Positions 38,969 to 51,767 of a stretch of 64,000 nt of DNA are shown in pieces. Each line of letters begins with the position of its first letter. Positions within the stretch are counted from its first letter, which is position 1. Below the pieces are notes generated by a model. The model saw only the letters and a program-made list of their open reading frames with translations. It did no database searches and was not told the origin of the DNA. Source of the DNA: Bradyrhizobium sp. B097 (GTDB taxonomy: Bacteria > Pseudomonadota > Alphaproteobacteria > Rhizobiales > Xanthobacteraceae); the NCBI RefSeq assembly GCF_038957035.1, contig NZ_CP152412.1, positions 186,001 to 250,000 of the forward strand. Direction: 5' to 3'. The position numbers and the translations under genes were made by a program.

Positions 38969-39077
38969 GTGTTGAGGGCTATTGGCGCTGCGATTCTCCT
39001 GATTATATCGCACTGCCTTCGTTTACCGTTCGCTAAGACCGCGCTGCGGTGCTAGCCCGGCTTAAAGCTCTGATTCA

Positions 39078-41288
39078 ATGGACCACACCACACGCCCCAG
39101 CCCAGCCTCCGCATCGACGACCCGCGTCGTCGACGTGCTGGTGCCTGTCGCGCTGAACCAGACCTACTCCTACCGCGTCCCGCGCGGCATGGAGCTTGCG
39201 CCCGGCGACGTGATCTGCGTTCCGCTCGGGCCGCGCGAGGTCGTTGCGGTGGTGTGGGCCGAGAATGCCAAGCCGGATCCGCGGCTGCACAACCGGCTCA
39301 AGGACGTCAGCGAGAAGCTCGATGTTCCGCCGCTCAGGGCGGAGCTGCGCCAGCTCGTCGACTGGGTCTCCACTTACACTTTGTCGGCGCGCGGCATGGT
39401 GCTGCGGATGACGCTGCGGATGGGCGAGAACCTTGGCCCGGAGCGGATGCGGCTCGGGGTCCGCCTTGTCGGCGAGCCGCCACGGCGCCTGACACCGGCG
39501 CGCCGGCGGCTGATCGAGGTGCTGTCGGATGGCTTGCTGCACGGCAAGTCCGAGGCGGCGCGGGAGGCCGGCGTCAGCTCGGGCGTGGTCGACGGCCTGG
39601 TCGACGAGGGCACGCTGACGGTCGAGGCGATGCCGCCGCCCGCGCCGCCACCCATTCCCGATCCCGCCTACGCGCAGCCGGATTTCTCGCGCGAGCAGCG
39701 CAGCGCGGTCGATATGATGCGGACGCTGGCGGCGAGCGGCAGCTTTCACGTCGCACTGCTCGACGGCGTTACCGGTTCCGGCAAGACCGAGGTCTATTTC
39801 GAGGCGATCGCGGAGAATATTCGTCGCGGCAAGCAGACGCTGATCCTGATGCCGGAAATCGCGCTGACTGGCCAGTTCCTCGACCGTTTCGCGCAGCGCT
39901 TCGGCGTGCGGCCGCTGGAATGGCATTCGGAGCTCACGCCGCGCACGCGGGCACGCAACTGGGCCGCGATTTCCGAGGGCAAGGCGCCGGTCGTGGTCGG
40001 CGCCCGCTCCGCGCTGTTCCTGCCCTATGCCGATCTCGGCCTGATCATCGTCGATGAGGAGCACGACCAGGCCTACAAGCAGGACGAGGGCGCGCATTAT
40101 CACGCGCGCGACATGGCGGTGGTCCGCGCCCATATCGCAAAAATCCCGATCGTGCTGGCGTCGGCGACGCCCTCGGTCGAGAGCGAGGTCAATGCGCGCA
40201 AGGGGCGCTACCAGCGCGTTGTGCTGCCGTCGCGGTTCGGCGGCCAGCACATGCCGCATATCGAGGCGATCGACATGCGCCGCGCGCCGCCGCCGCGCGG
40301 GCGCTTCATCTCGCCGGTTCTGGCCGAGCAGATTTGCCATGCAATCGAGCGCCGCGAGCAGGCGCTGTTGTTCCTCAACCGTCGCGGCTATGCGCCGCTG
40401 ACGCTCTGCCGCGCCTGCGGCCACCGCTTCGCCTGCACGATCTGCGACGCCTGGCTGGTCGATCACCGGTTCCGGCAGCGGCTGGTCTGCCATCACTGCG
40501 GCTTCTCGATGCCGCGCCCGAACATCTGCCCGCATTGCGCGGCCGAGGAATCGCTGGTCGCCGTCGGCCCCGGCGTCGAGCGCCTGCAGGAGGAGGCCGC
40601 CAGCATTTTTCCCGAGGCCCGCACCATGGTGCTGTCGAGCGATCTCATCACCTCGATCGAGACCATGCGCAGCGAGCTCAACGAGATTGCAGAGGGCCGC
40701 GTCGACATCATCATCGGCACCCAGCTGGTGGCCAAGGGACACAACTTCCCGCGGCTCAATCTGGTCGGGGTCATCGATGCCGATCTCGGCTTGAGCAACG
40801 GCGATCCGCGCGCCGCCGAGCGGACGTTCCAGCTGCTGAACCAGGTGGTCGGCCGTGCCGGTCGCGAGCAGGGCCGCGGCGTTGGCTATCTGCAGACCCA
40901 CCAGCCGGAACATCCGGTCATCAAGGCCCTGATCGCGAACGACCGCGAGGCATTCTACGCCAGCGAGATCGATATCCGCGAGCGCACCGGCTATCCGCCG
41001 TTCGGCCGGCTGGCGAGCCTGATCGTCTCCGCCGGCGACCGTCCGACAGCAGAAGGATTTGCGCGCAAGCTCGCCGCGATGGCGCCGCTCGACGAGCGGA
41101 TCCAGGTGCTCGGCCCCGCCGAGGCCCCGCTTGCCGTCATCAAGGGCCGCTACCGCTTCCGCCTGCTGGTGAAGTCGCTGCGCAATGTCGACCTGTCGCA
41201 ATATCTGCGCGAATGGCTGGAAGCCGGTCCGAAGACCAAGGGCAATCTAAAGCTCGAGGTCGACGTCGATCCGCAGAGTTTCTTGTAG
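39078..41288 (+). CDS. priA: Primosomal protein N' (replication restart helicase PriA)
   Basis: A 736-residue helicase that reloads the replisome at stalled forks. The N-terminal 3'-DNA-binding domain (VDVLVPVALNQTYSYRVP) is followed by Walker A GVTGSGKTEVY (about 230) and the DEEH box IIVDEEHDQAYKQDEG (about 322). Zinc-binding cysteines occur as CRACGH, CTIC, CHHCG and CPHC. Helicase motifs V-VI (GTQLVAKGHNFPRLNLVGVID, QVVGRAGR) are present. ATG 39078 gives the usual length. A shared hairpin terminator follows the gene. Confidence 0.97.
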   Translation: MDHTTRPSPASASTTRVVDVLVPVALNQTYSYRVPRGMELAPGDVICVPLGPREVVAVVWAENAKPDPRLHNRLKDVSEKLDVPPLRAELRQLVDWVSTYTLSARGMVLRMTLRMGENLGPERMRLGVRLVGEPPRRLTPARRRLIEVLSDGLLHGKSEAAREAGVSSGVVDGLVDEGTLTVEAMPPPAPPPIPDPAYAQPDFSREQRSAVDMMRTLAASGSFHVALLDGVTGSGKTEVYFEAIAENIRRGKQTLILMPEIALTGQFLDRFAQRFGVRPLEWHSELTPRTRARNWAAISEGKAPVVVGARSALFLPYADLGLIIVDEEHDQAYKQDEGAHYHARDMAVVRAHIAKIPIVLASATPSVESEVNARKGRYQRVVLPSRFGGQHMPHIEAIDMRRAPPPRGRFISPVLAEQICHAIERREQALLFLNRRGYAPLTLCRACGHRFACTICDAWLVDHRFRQRLVCHHCGFSMPRPNICPHCAAEESLVAVGPGVERLQEEAASIFPEARTMVLSSDLITSIETMRSELNEIAEGRVDIIIGTQLVAKGHNFPRLNLVGVIDADLGLSNGDPRAAERTFQLLNQVVGRAGREQGRGVGYLQTHQPEHPVIKALIANDREAFYASEIDIRERTGYPPFGRLASLIVSAGDRPTAEGFARKLAAMAPLDERIQVLGPAEAPLAVIKGRYRFRLLVKSLRNVDLSQYLREWLEAGPKTKGNLKLEVDVDPQSFL

Positions 41289-41302
41289 GGATGCCTTTAA
41301 AG

Positions 41303-41338
41303 AAAAAGCCTGCCGTCATTCGCGACGGCAGGCCTTTT
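41303..41338. terminator. Bidirectional hairpin between priA and rlpA-like gene
   Basis: A 10-bp stem GCCTGCCGTC/GACGGCAGGC (41308-41317, 41324-41333) with A-rich 5' flank and CTTTTGG 3' flank. It can serve both convergent genes. Confidence 0.8.
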
Positions 41339-41390
41339 GGCGCGAGGCAGGCCTCGCGGCCGTTACGCAACGCAACGCTTACTGAAGCGC

Positions 41391-41882
41391 TTACGAGACG
41401 ACCTCGGCGGTGACGCGGCCGACGCCGGCACCGGTCAGGCCGATGGCGCGGGCTGCGCCGGTGGAGAGGTCGAGCACGCGGCCGCGGATGAACGGGCCAC
41501 GATCGTTGATGGTGACGACGACGCTGCGGCCGCCATGGGTGACACGGAGCTTGGTGCCGAACGGCAGCGAGCGGTGGGCGGCAGTCATGGCGTTCTGGTT
41601 GAAGCGCTGGCCGGAAGCGGTGCGGCTGCCTGACTCATTGCCGTAGAACGAGGCCATCCCCGAGAACGTGTGGCCGCCGGACGGCTGGATCGATGCATTG
41701 GCATCGCGCCAGGACGAACCTTCAGCGCGGGCCTGGTGATGATGGTGGTGGCGATGATGGTGGTGCCTGGACTTCGCGGACGCCTCCGTCACGCTGCCCC
41801 CGACCAGGAGAGTTGCGGCGACAAACGCAAGCGCCGTACGCGAGCGGGTTACATTGCCCGCCGCCTTCTTGATATTCAGCAT
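41391..41882 (-). CDS. rlpA: RlpA-like septal lytic transglycosylase domain protein
   Basis: A 163-residue secreted protein. The signal peptide spans about 1-37 (core ALAFVAATLLVGGSV), followed by a His tract (SRHHHHRHHHHHQ) that could bind metal. The RlpA double-psi beta-barrel is about 77-160: GMASFYGNESGSRTASGQRF, LPFGTKLRVT and VTINDRGPFIRGRVLDLS, including the Asp-Arg-Gly-Pro catalytic motif. RlpA cleaves peptide-free glycan strands at the septum. ATG 41882 starts the signal peptide. No SPOR domain is present, so it is the short form. Confidence 0.87.
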   Translation of the reverse strand: MLNIKKAAGNVTRSRTALAFVAATLLVGGSVTEASAKSRHHHHRHHHHHQARAEGSSWRDANASIQPSGGHTFSGMASFYGNESGSRTASGQRFNQNAMTAAHRSLPFGTKLRVTHGGRSVVVTINDRGPFIRGRVLDLSTGAARAIGLTGAGVGRVTAEVVS

Positions 41883-42511
41883 TGATAAGACCCTCAGACA
41901 GTATTGCCGCGAGCGCGGCAAGTGGACCCCCGTCCCTTCGTTGACCAAAGCCGTTTGGTTTCGCAATGAGGCACGAATTGGGCAGTAATTCCCGATTGTC
42001 TCGGGCTGAAATATCTTGTTACCGCCTTGGGGTATTCACTCGAGGTTCCGTAACCTTGGCCTTTAACCAATCTTTAACCAACAATATACTTCCGAATACT
42101 GATTAGCGGGCCGGCGGTAAGTTTTCAGTAAGTAATCGCCAAATGAAACGGCGGCCCGTTTCGGGTTCCTTGCGCGCCCGGCCATAGGCCCATGCAAATT
42201 TCGTTGGAACAAATCCGCGGTGGCGCGAATCGGAGCCCGCGCGCTGAATTTCCGCGCGCCGAATTTTTCTGATTCGAGCACCGGCTGCGGTCGCCAAAAA
42301 CCGCATGCGACAAGGCGGCTCGCACGATGCCGTCATGTTGCACCTGCGCGATTGCTATGTTAGCAAAGCCGCGATTTTAACGATCCCGGCACGTCCTGTG
42401 CCGGTCGAAAATCGAAGTCCCGCTTGAATTCCAAGGGCTTGGATCGCTAGGCGCTGCTTTGGTGGCGACGGTTTTTCCCTTGCGAATTTGACAGCAAAAA
42501 AGAGCGAGCTC
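41883..42511. other. 629-bp intergenic region upstream of the ATP synthase operon
   Basis: Divergent upstream region between the rlpA-like gene and atpH. Several short frames occur but none has recognisable protein features. An AT-richer stretch lies at about 42035-42110, and a perfect inverted repeat TTGCTA-TGT-TAGCAA at 42352-42366. Promoters for both genes must be here, but I cannot assign -35/-10 boxes with confidence. Confidence 0.6.
42352..42366. promoter_or_regulatory. Inverted repeat TTGCTA-TGT-TAGCAA upstream of atpH
   Basis: Perfect 6-bp arms with a 3-bp spacer, 145 bp before the atpH start. It could be a regulator site; no regulator is suggested by the sequence. A random palindrome of this size is not excluded. 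Confidence 0.3.
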
Positions 42512-44601
<2,090 letters not shown>

Positions 44602-44720
44602 CAAGACGTTTGCGTAAGAAGACCTTCGCATAAGGGCATCGCCTGGCCGTTGGCCGGGCGATAGGAACAGAGAGGCTTGCGATCTGACCATTGCGGTCGG
44701 ATTGCCGGGGTGGACGAAGA

Positions 44721-47067
<2,347 letters not shown>

Positions 47068-47083
47068 GCTTCATGATGTCGTC

Positions 47084-47159
47084 ATCGCCGGACTTGATCC
47101 GGCGATCCATCGAACGAGAACTTTTTTGACTGATGGACCCGCGGGTCGAGCCCGCGGGT
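47084..47159. repeat. Two-hairpin repeat inside the atp operon, between atpD and atpC
   Basis: Hairpin 1: ATCGCCGGA/TCCGGCGAT (47084-47092, 47098-47106), loop CTTGA. Hairpin 2: ACCCGCGGG/CCCGCGGGT (47137-47145, 47151-47159). A T-rich CTTTTTTGAC lies between them. The first hairpin is related to the repeats inside 6735-6810 and at 62060-62082. Confidence 0.8.
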
Positions 47160-47183
47160 GACAGCGCAAAGAACGGAAAGACC

Positions 47184-47591
47184 ATGGCCACCTTCCACTT
47201 CGATCTCGTCTCTCCCGAAAAGCTCGCCTTCTCCGGCGAGGTCGATCAGGTTGACGTCCCCGGTGTGGAGGGTGATTTCGGTGTGCTCGCCGGACACGCG
47301 CCGGTCGTCGCCACGATTCGTCCGGGTATCCTGACGATCACGACCGCCGGCAAGCGCGAGAAGGTGATCGTGCTCGGCGGCCTCGCCGAGGTGTCGGACA
47401 AGGGCCTCACCGTGCTCGCCGACGTCGCGACCGCGCTTGCGGATCTCGATCGCGCGAAGTTCGCCGAGACGATCAACGAGATGCAGGAGAAGCTCTCCGA
47501 GAAGGAGGGCTCCGAACTCGACCACGCGATCGAGCGGCTCGACCACTTCAAGAGCATCCAGCACGAGCTCAACGCGACGGCTATGCACTAA
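47184..47591 (+). CDS. atpC: ATP synthase F1 epsilon subunit
   Basis: A 135-residue subunit with the beta-sandwich N-terminal domain ([20 protein letters not shown], then [24 protein letters not shown]) and a C-terminal helical hairpin ([22 protein letters not shown]) that regulates ATP hydrolysis. ATG 47184 with GGAAAG upstream. Last gene of the operon. Confidence 0.97.
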   Translation: MATFHFDLVSPEKLAFSGEVDQVDVPGVEGDFGVLAGHAPVVATIRPGILTITTAGKREKVIVLGGLAEVSDKGLTVLADVATALADLDRAKFAETINEMQEKLSEKEGSELDHAIERLDHFKSIQHELNATAMH

Positions 47592-47794
47592 GGCGCGGTT
47601 GCTGACCAGCGATCGCGCCATAGCGTCGAGTGAGCCGGCTCCTTTGTGAAATCGCTCACACTCTTCCAGTCATCGTCCGCCAAGACTTGAAGCAATCCAC
47701 GCTCGCCGTACCCGGCGGGTGTTGAATGCTTGTTGCGCCCGGAAGCGTCTGGCGGCATTCTGCCCGGCATATTTGGGTTCCGGGGCTGGTGCTC

Positions 47795-49456
47795 ATGAAG
47801 CGCAAGATCGCAGCGATCTTTGCGGCCGATATTGCAGGCTATAGTCGATTGGTTGCCGAGGATGAGGAAGAGACGCTGCGGCGGCTCGCCTCCTACCGGC
47901 AGGTCACCGACGACTTCATTGCAAAATGCGGCGGCCGCATCTTCAACACCGCAGGCGATGCGGTGCTCGCGGAATTTCCCAGCGCCGTCGAAGCCGTGCG
48001 TTGCGCGATCGACATCCAGGAGAGCCTGCGCACGCGCAACATGGCCTATCCGCCGAGCCGGCAGATGTCGTTCCGGATCGGCATCACCATCGGCGATGTG
48101 GTCGAGCGCGATGGCGATCTGCTTGGTGATGGCGTCAATATCGCAGCAAGGCTCGAGGGCCTCGCCGAGGTCGGCGGCATCTGCGTGTCGCGCGCGGTGC
48201 ATGAGCAGGTCGCCAACAAGCTGTCGGTGCAATTCGCCGATATCGGCGCGCAGGAAGTGAAGAATATCCCGACCCCCGTGCATGCCTACATGGTGGCGAT
48301 GCGGCGCGAGGACGGCACCTACGCGACGCCGCAGCTCAAGAAGCCGATCAAGGCTGCTGGCGCACCGGCCTGGATGTGGCCCGCTGCCATCACCGTGGTG
48401 CTGCTGGCCGCGATCGGCGTCGGCGGCTTCCTCTATTACACCAAGCTGGAAACGTCGGTGACGAAGCCTGCCGTCGTGGCCAGTTCTCCTCCGGCACCCG
48501 CGCCCTTGGTATCAGCTTCACCGGCACCATTGGTCGCACCGTCGCCGCCGGCCTCGAGCGTGCCGTCTGCAAAGCCCGCACCGCCTGTGCCGGCTGCACC
48601 GGCATCCTCGCTGCCGCCTCCGATCGCATCAGGCGACAAGCTCGCCACCGACATTGTTCCGTTCGTCAGCGACCGCACCCGCATCGCGCTCGCGACCGAG
48701 TTTTTGCCGGCAGGCAATTCCAAGGCGATTGCCCTCAACATCAACGGCTTCGTCGGCTGGAGCGTGGCGCAGCCCAGCGAGGACGTGGCGAAGACGGCAG
48801 CACTCGATCTGTGCCAGAAGCGCGCCGATAATGCAGGCTCGCCGCGCAAGTGCGAGCTGTACGCGGTCGGCAATGCCATCGTGTATGCCCATGGCCAGCC
48901 GCCGGTCCCGCCCTTGCCGTGGGTCAAGCGTGATGTGCTGGTCGAGAAGCCGTACGCCACCAAGGACGTTCCGCTGCTGCGCGAGGCGGCCAGGGCCCGG
49001 CTCGACAGCCTGTTTGTGCCGGGGCGCAAGACGCGAACCATCGCGCTCGGTCCGGGCGGTCACTACTTCTTCAATTCGGGTATCGATTCGCTCGAGGAAT
49101 CGGCGCGGCGCAATTTGCAGGCCTGCGGCGCGGTGGCGGGCGTGCCCTGCACGATCGTCGTGGTCGACGATGTCTTTGTGGTGCCGATTCCGGCCACGTT
49201 CCGCGTGACCGGCTTCTTCAAGGCCGCCGACAGCCCGGTCATCACGCCGGGCGAGCGGAGCGACGTCGCGCGGAAGCTTGCCGATGCGGCGGCAGGCTGG
49301 AATGCGGTTGCGGTCGGGACGCAGGGACGGCCGGGACTGGGATTGAAGGCGGAGAACGAGCAGAGCGCGGTCAACGCCGCGCTCGGTGACTGCGCCAAGC
49401 GCGACAGCGATTGCCATGTCATCGCGGTCGGTCCGTTCACGGTCGGCCCGAACTAG
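47795..49456 (+). CDS. Membrane-anchored class III adenylate/guanylate cyclase with C-terminal Cys-pair repeats
   Basis: A 553-residue protein. The N-terminal class III cyclase domain (residues 5-170) keeps metal Asp residues D12 (FAADIAGYS) and D55 (TAGDAVLAEF) and transition-state N115/R119 (VNIAARLE), so it should be active. A transmembrane helix (about 194-216, PAAITVVLLAAIGVGGFLYY) and a long Ala/Pro/Ser linker follow. The C-terminal half has three Cys-pair modules (DLCQKR..KCELYAVG; LQACGAVAGVPCTIVVV; LGDCAKRDSDCHVIAVG) resembling DUF4189-type domains, presumably periplasmic and disulfide-bonded. ATG 47795 is chosen as it begins MKRKIAAIFAADI. The stop TAG is at the edge of a repeat. 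Confidence 0.9.
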   Translation: MKRKIAAIFAADIAGYSRLVAEDEEETLRRLASYRQVTDDFIAKCGGRIFNTAGDAVLAEFPSAVEAVRCAIDIQESLRTRNMAYPPSRQMSFRIGITIGDVVERDGDLLGDGVNIAARLEGLAEVGGICVSRAVHEQVANKLSVQFADIGAQEVKNIPTPVHAYMVAMRREDGTYATPQLKKPIKAAGAPAWMWPAAITVVLLAAIGVGGFLYYTKLETSVTKPAVVASSPPAPAPLVSASPAPLVAPSPPASSVPSAKPAPPVPAAPASSLPPPIASGDKLATDIVPFVSDRTRIALATEFLPAGNSKAIALNINGFVGWSVAQPSEDVAKTAALDLCQKRADNAGSPRKCELYAVGNAIVYAHGQPPVPPLPWVKRDVLVEKPYATKDVPLLREAARARLDSLFVPGRKTRTIALGPGGHYFFNSGIDSLEESARRNLQACGAVAGVPCTIVVVDDVFVVPIPATFRVTGFFKAADSPVITPGERSDVARKLADAAAGWNAVAVGTQGRPGLGLKAENEQSAVNAALGDCAKRDSDCHVIAVGPFTVGPN

Positions 49457-49480
49457 AGCATGATCCGGGAAATGTGAGGC
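49454..49480. repeat. Partial GAGCATGATC repeat, copy C
   Basis: TAGAGCATGATCCGGGAAATGTGAGGC matches the left half of the 50540 copy; the right half is missing or diverged. The leading TAG is the stop codon of the cyclase gene. Confidence 0.65.
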
Positions 49481-49581
49481 AGCTTACAGCGGGGATCGTC
49501 TACCGATGACAAGCTGCGGCGCGATGACGAATTGACCCGATCGCATCGTGATGCGACTTCGGATGTAACGGACAAGATGCT

Positions 49582-50604
49582 GTGCTGACTTTCTCCACCG
49601 ATGCTCTCCGCCCACAGGACCGCTTCGAGCACTGGTGCGACGTGCGCGGCAAGAACCTGTTCGGGGTTACCATCGAGCTCGAGCGCGACAGGCGGCCCGA
49701 TTTCAACGGACGGTTTTCCGCGACGCCGGTCGGCGGCGCCGTGCTGGCGGAAATGTCGGCGTCGTCCTACCGCGTCAGCCGGACGTCATCCGACATCGGA
49801 CGTGTTCCGAGCAACAGCCTACATCTTGGCTGGCAGGTGCGCGGCCCCGGCCACATGAATATCGGCCGCGATCGCATCCAGTGGGTCGGCAACGGAGATA
49901 TGGTGTTTGGCCATTCCAATCTTCCGTTTGCGTCGACGCCCGAACGGACCGACGGCTTTCGCTTCTTCAGCCTCAAGATTCCCGTCACCGAAGAGCTCGT
50001 GCTCGGTGCGCGGATCGAGGACGTGCCGCTGGTCGCGCTGGCGCGTGATGCGAGCCTGACCCGGCTTGTCGGCGCCATGTTCCGTTCCATGACGCGCGAT
50101 GCGGCGCAAGCCGGGCAGTTCGCCGGCGAGGTCACGCATATGGTGCGCCTGGCGCTGCTTGCGCGCGGACGCTTGCGGCCACGCCAGGATGAGGTCCGTG
50201 CCGCGCTGCATGCCGGCTACCTTCATGCCGCGCGCGAAATCCTGCTGCGCGATCTGCATCGCGCCTCGCTCACGCCGGCCGCGGTCGCCACCGAGCTCGG
50301 CATTTCACTCCGGCAATTGCATGCACTGTTCGAGCCGACCGGCCTGTCATTCGCGCGAACGCTGACGGCAACAAGGTTGAAGGAGGCGCGGCGGCTTCTC
50401 TCATCGGTGCAGGAGCGCGGCATCGACGAGATCGCGTTCTCGTGCGGCTTCGACAGCATCGCGACCTTCTATCGCGTGTTCCGCGCAACCTACGGCATGA
50501 CGCCGGGTGATGCACGGCGCCTTCCGCCGCAGGATCAGCTAGAGCATGATCCGGAAAAGTGTGAAGCGGTTTTCCGAAAAGATCATGCTCGAACGAGAAT
50601 CTAA
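49582..50604 (+). CDS. AraC-family transcriptional regulator
   Basis: A 340-residue regulator. The N-terminal ligand or partner domain starts LRPQDRFEHWCDVRGKNLFG, typical of the AraC-binding-like (ligand domain 14) group. The C-terminal AraC double HTH (about 205-310) contains ASLTPAAVATELGISLRQLHALFEPTGLSF and the signature IDEIAFSCGFDSIATFYRVFRATYGMTPGDAR. GTG 49582 is the only good start. About 21 C-terminal residues (from LEHDPEKCEAVFRKD) are encoded by a dispersed repeat, an apparent extension past the natural end of the domain. Target genes are unknown. Confidence 0.9.
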   Translation: MLTFSTDALRPQDRFEHWCDVRGKNLFGVTIELERDRRPDFNGRFSATPVGGAVLAEMSASSYRVSRTSSDIGRVPSNSLHLGWQVRGPGHMNIGRDRIQWVGNGDMVFGHSNLPFASTPERTDGFRFFSLKIPVTEELVLGARIEDVPLVALARDASLTRLVGAMFRSMTRDAAQAGQFAGEVTHMVRLALLARGRLRPRQDEVRAALHAGYLHAAREILLRDLHRASLTPAAVATELGISLRQLHALFEPTGLSFARTLTATRLKEARRLLSSVQERGIDEIAFSCGFDSIATFYRVFRATYGMTPGDARRLPPQDQLEHDPEKCEAVFRKDHARTRI

Positions 50605-50642
50605 AGCGCGATGACGATTCAACCTAATCTCATTGCGCTTTA
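50540..50642. repeat. GAGCATGATC repeat, copy D plus AAGCGCGATGA..TCATTGCGCTT hairpin
   Basis: The left module (GAGCATGATC at 50542 to GATCATGCTC at 50590) is a full palindrome. The right module pairs AAAGCGC with GCGCTTT around GATGACGATTCAACC (50603-50642). The element encodes the AraC C-terminus and TAA stop on the plus strand, and the last codons plus TGA stop of rppH on the minus strand. Confidence 0.85.
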
Positions 50643-51136
50643 GCGAATTCCGCGAACCGGATCGCGACCGCGCGATAGACCTCGCGGCGGAACGGCACCA
50701 CCAGATCGGCGACGCGATCGAGGCGCTCCCAGCGCCATCGATCGAACTCGGCGGGCTGGCCGTTGCGCGGCGTCAAGGGATCGATCTCCTCGTCGCGTCC
50801 GGTGAAGCGCAGCGCGAACCATTTCTGCCGCTGGCCGCGGAATCTGGCCAGCCGATGCGATGCCGGCCCGTCATAGGCCGGGAATTCGTAGGTCATCCAG
50901 TCGGTCTCGCCGAGATAGTCGGCGTTGACCGCCCCGGTCTCTTCCCACAATTCGCGCATCACGGCCTGGCGCGGATCCTCGCCGTCGTCGATGCCACCTT
51001 GCGGCATCTGCCATTCGAGGCCGGGCAGCACGATCTCCGGACCGTCGTCCTTGATCCGGTGGCCGATCAACACGCGTCCGTCGCCGTTGAACAGCGCGAT
51101 GCCCACATTGGGGCGATAGGGCTTATCTGATGACAT
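50630..51136 (-). CDS. rppH: RNA pyrophosphohydrolase RppH (Nudix), copy 1
   Basis: A 168-residue Nudix hydrolase that removes pyrophosphate from mRNA 5' ends to trigger decay. The Nudix box is GGIDDGEDPRQAVMRELWEETG (about 47-68; GX5EX7REUXEEXGU). The YRPNVGIALFNGDGRVLIGHR start and [12 protein letters not shown] strand are RppH-specific. It lies directly upstream of a repeat that encodes its final codons. A paralogue lies immediately upstream (51182-51685). Confidence 0.93.
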   Translation of the reverse strand: MSSDKPYRPNVGIALFNGDGRVLIGHRIKDDGPEIVLPGLEWQMPQGGIDDGEDPRQAVMRELWEETGAVNADYLGETDWMTYEFPAYDGPASHRLARFRGQRQKWFALRFTGRDEEIDPLTPRNGQPAEFDRWRWERLDRVADLVVPFRREVYRAVAIRFAEFAKAQ

Positions 51137-51181
51137 CTCGACCGGTGCGTCGCGCGTTGATCTGGCCGATCATCCGGCCAA

Positions 51182-51685
51182 TTACTTGGCCGCCAGACCG
51201 GCGAATTCCTTCACGACGCGCTCATAGACCGGACGCTTGAACGGCACAATCAGCTCCGGAAGATTCTTCATCGGCTCCCAGCGCCAGGTGACGAACTCGG
51301 CCTTGTGGCCGCCGCCGGGGTGGGCGACGTTGATCTCGTTCTCGTTGCCGGTGAAGCGCAACGCGAACCATTTCTGCCGCTGGCCGCGATAGCGACCCTT
51401 CCAGGCGCGGCCTGCGACGGTGCGCGGGATATCATAGATCAGCCAGTCCGAGACCTCGCCGAGCTTTTCCACCGACTTGACGCTGGTCTCTTCATAGAGC
51501 TCGCGCCGTGCGGCCTGAAACGTATCCTCGCCGGGATCGACGCCGCCTTGCGGCATCTGCCAGACATGCGCGTCGTCGACATGCTCGATGCCGCCGGCGC
51601 GGCGTCCGATGAAGACCAGTCCCGCCGTATTCAGCAGCATGATGCCGACGCAGGTTCGATAGGGCAGGTCTTCATAACGTGCCAT
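51182..51685 (-). CDS. RNA pyrophosphohydrolase RppH-like (Nudix), copy 2
   Basis: A 167-residue paralogue of the neighbouring gene. [23 protein letters not shown] opens the fold, the Nudix box is [22 protein letters not shown], and the [12 protein letters not shown] strand is identical to copy 1. In the REUXEEXGU core the Gly is Ser (EETSV), but all acidic metal ligands remain. ATG 51685 is chosen over 51718. It overlaps nothing, and the 45-bp gap to copy 1 suggests co-transcription. One copy may prefer a different capped or dinucleoside substrate. Confidence 0.92.
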   Translation of the reverse strand: MARYEDLPYRTCVGIMLLNTAGLVFIGRRAGGIEHVDDAHVWQMPQGGVDPGEDTFQAARRELYEETSVKSVEKLGEVSDWLIYDIPRTVAGRAWKGRYRGQRQKWFALRFTGNENEINVAHPGGGHKAEFVTWRWEPMKNLPELIVPFKRPVYERVVKEFAGLAAK

Positions 51686-51767
51686 GCCGCCGCTACCTCG
51701 CACAGTTCCTGGCGCCATCAGACCCGGCCCCCCGGCAAGGTCTTAGGTTGCACCAACAGATTGATCT

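Noticed and set aside
41967..42480. Short frames in the atp upstream region
   Set aside because: Arg/Ala-rich short frames without ribosome-binding sites or family features; treated as non-coding.
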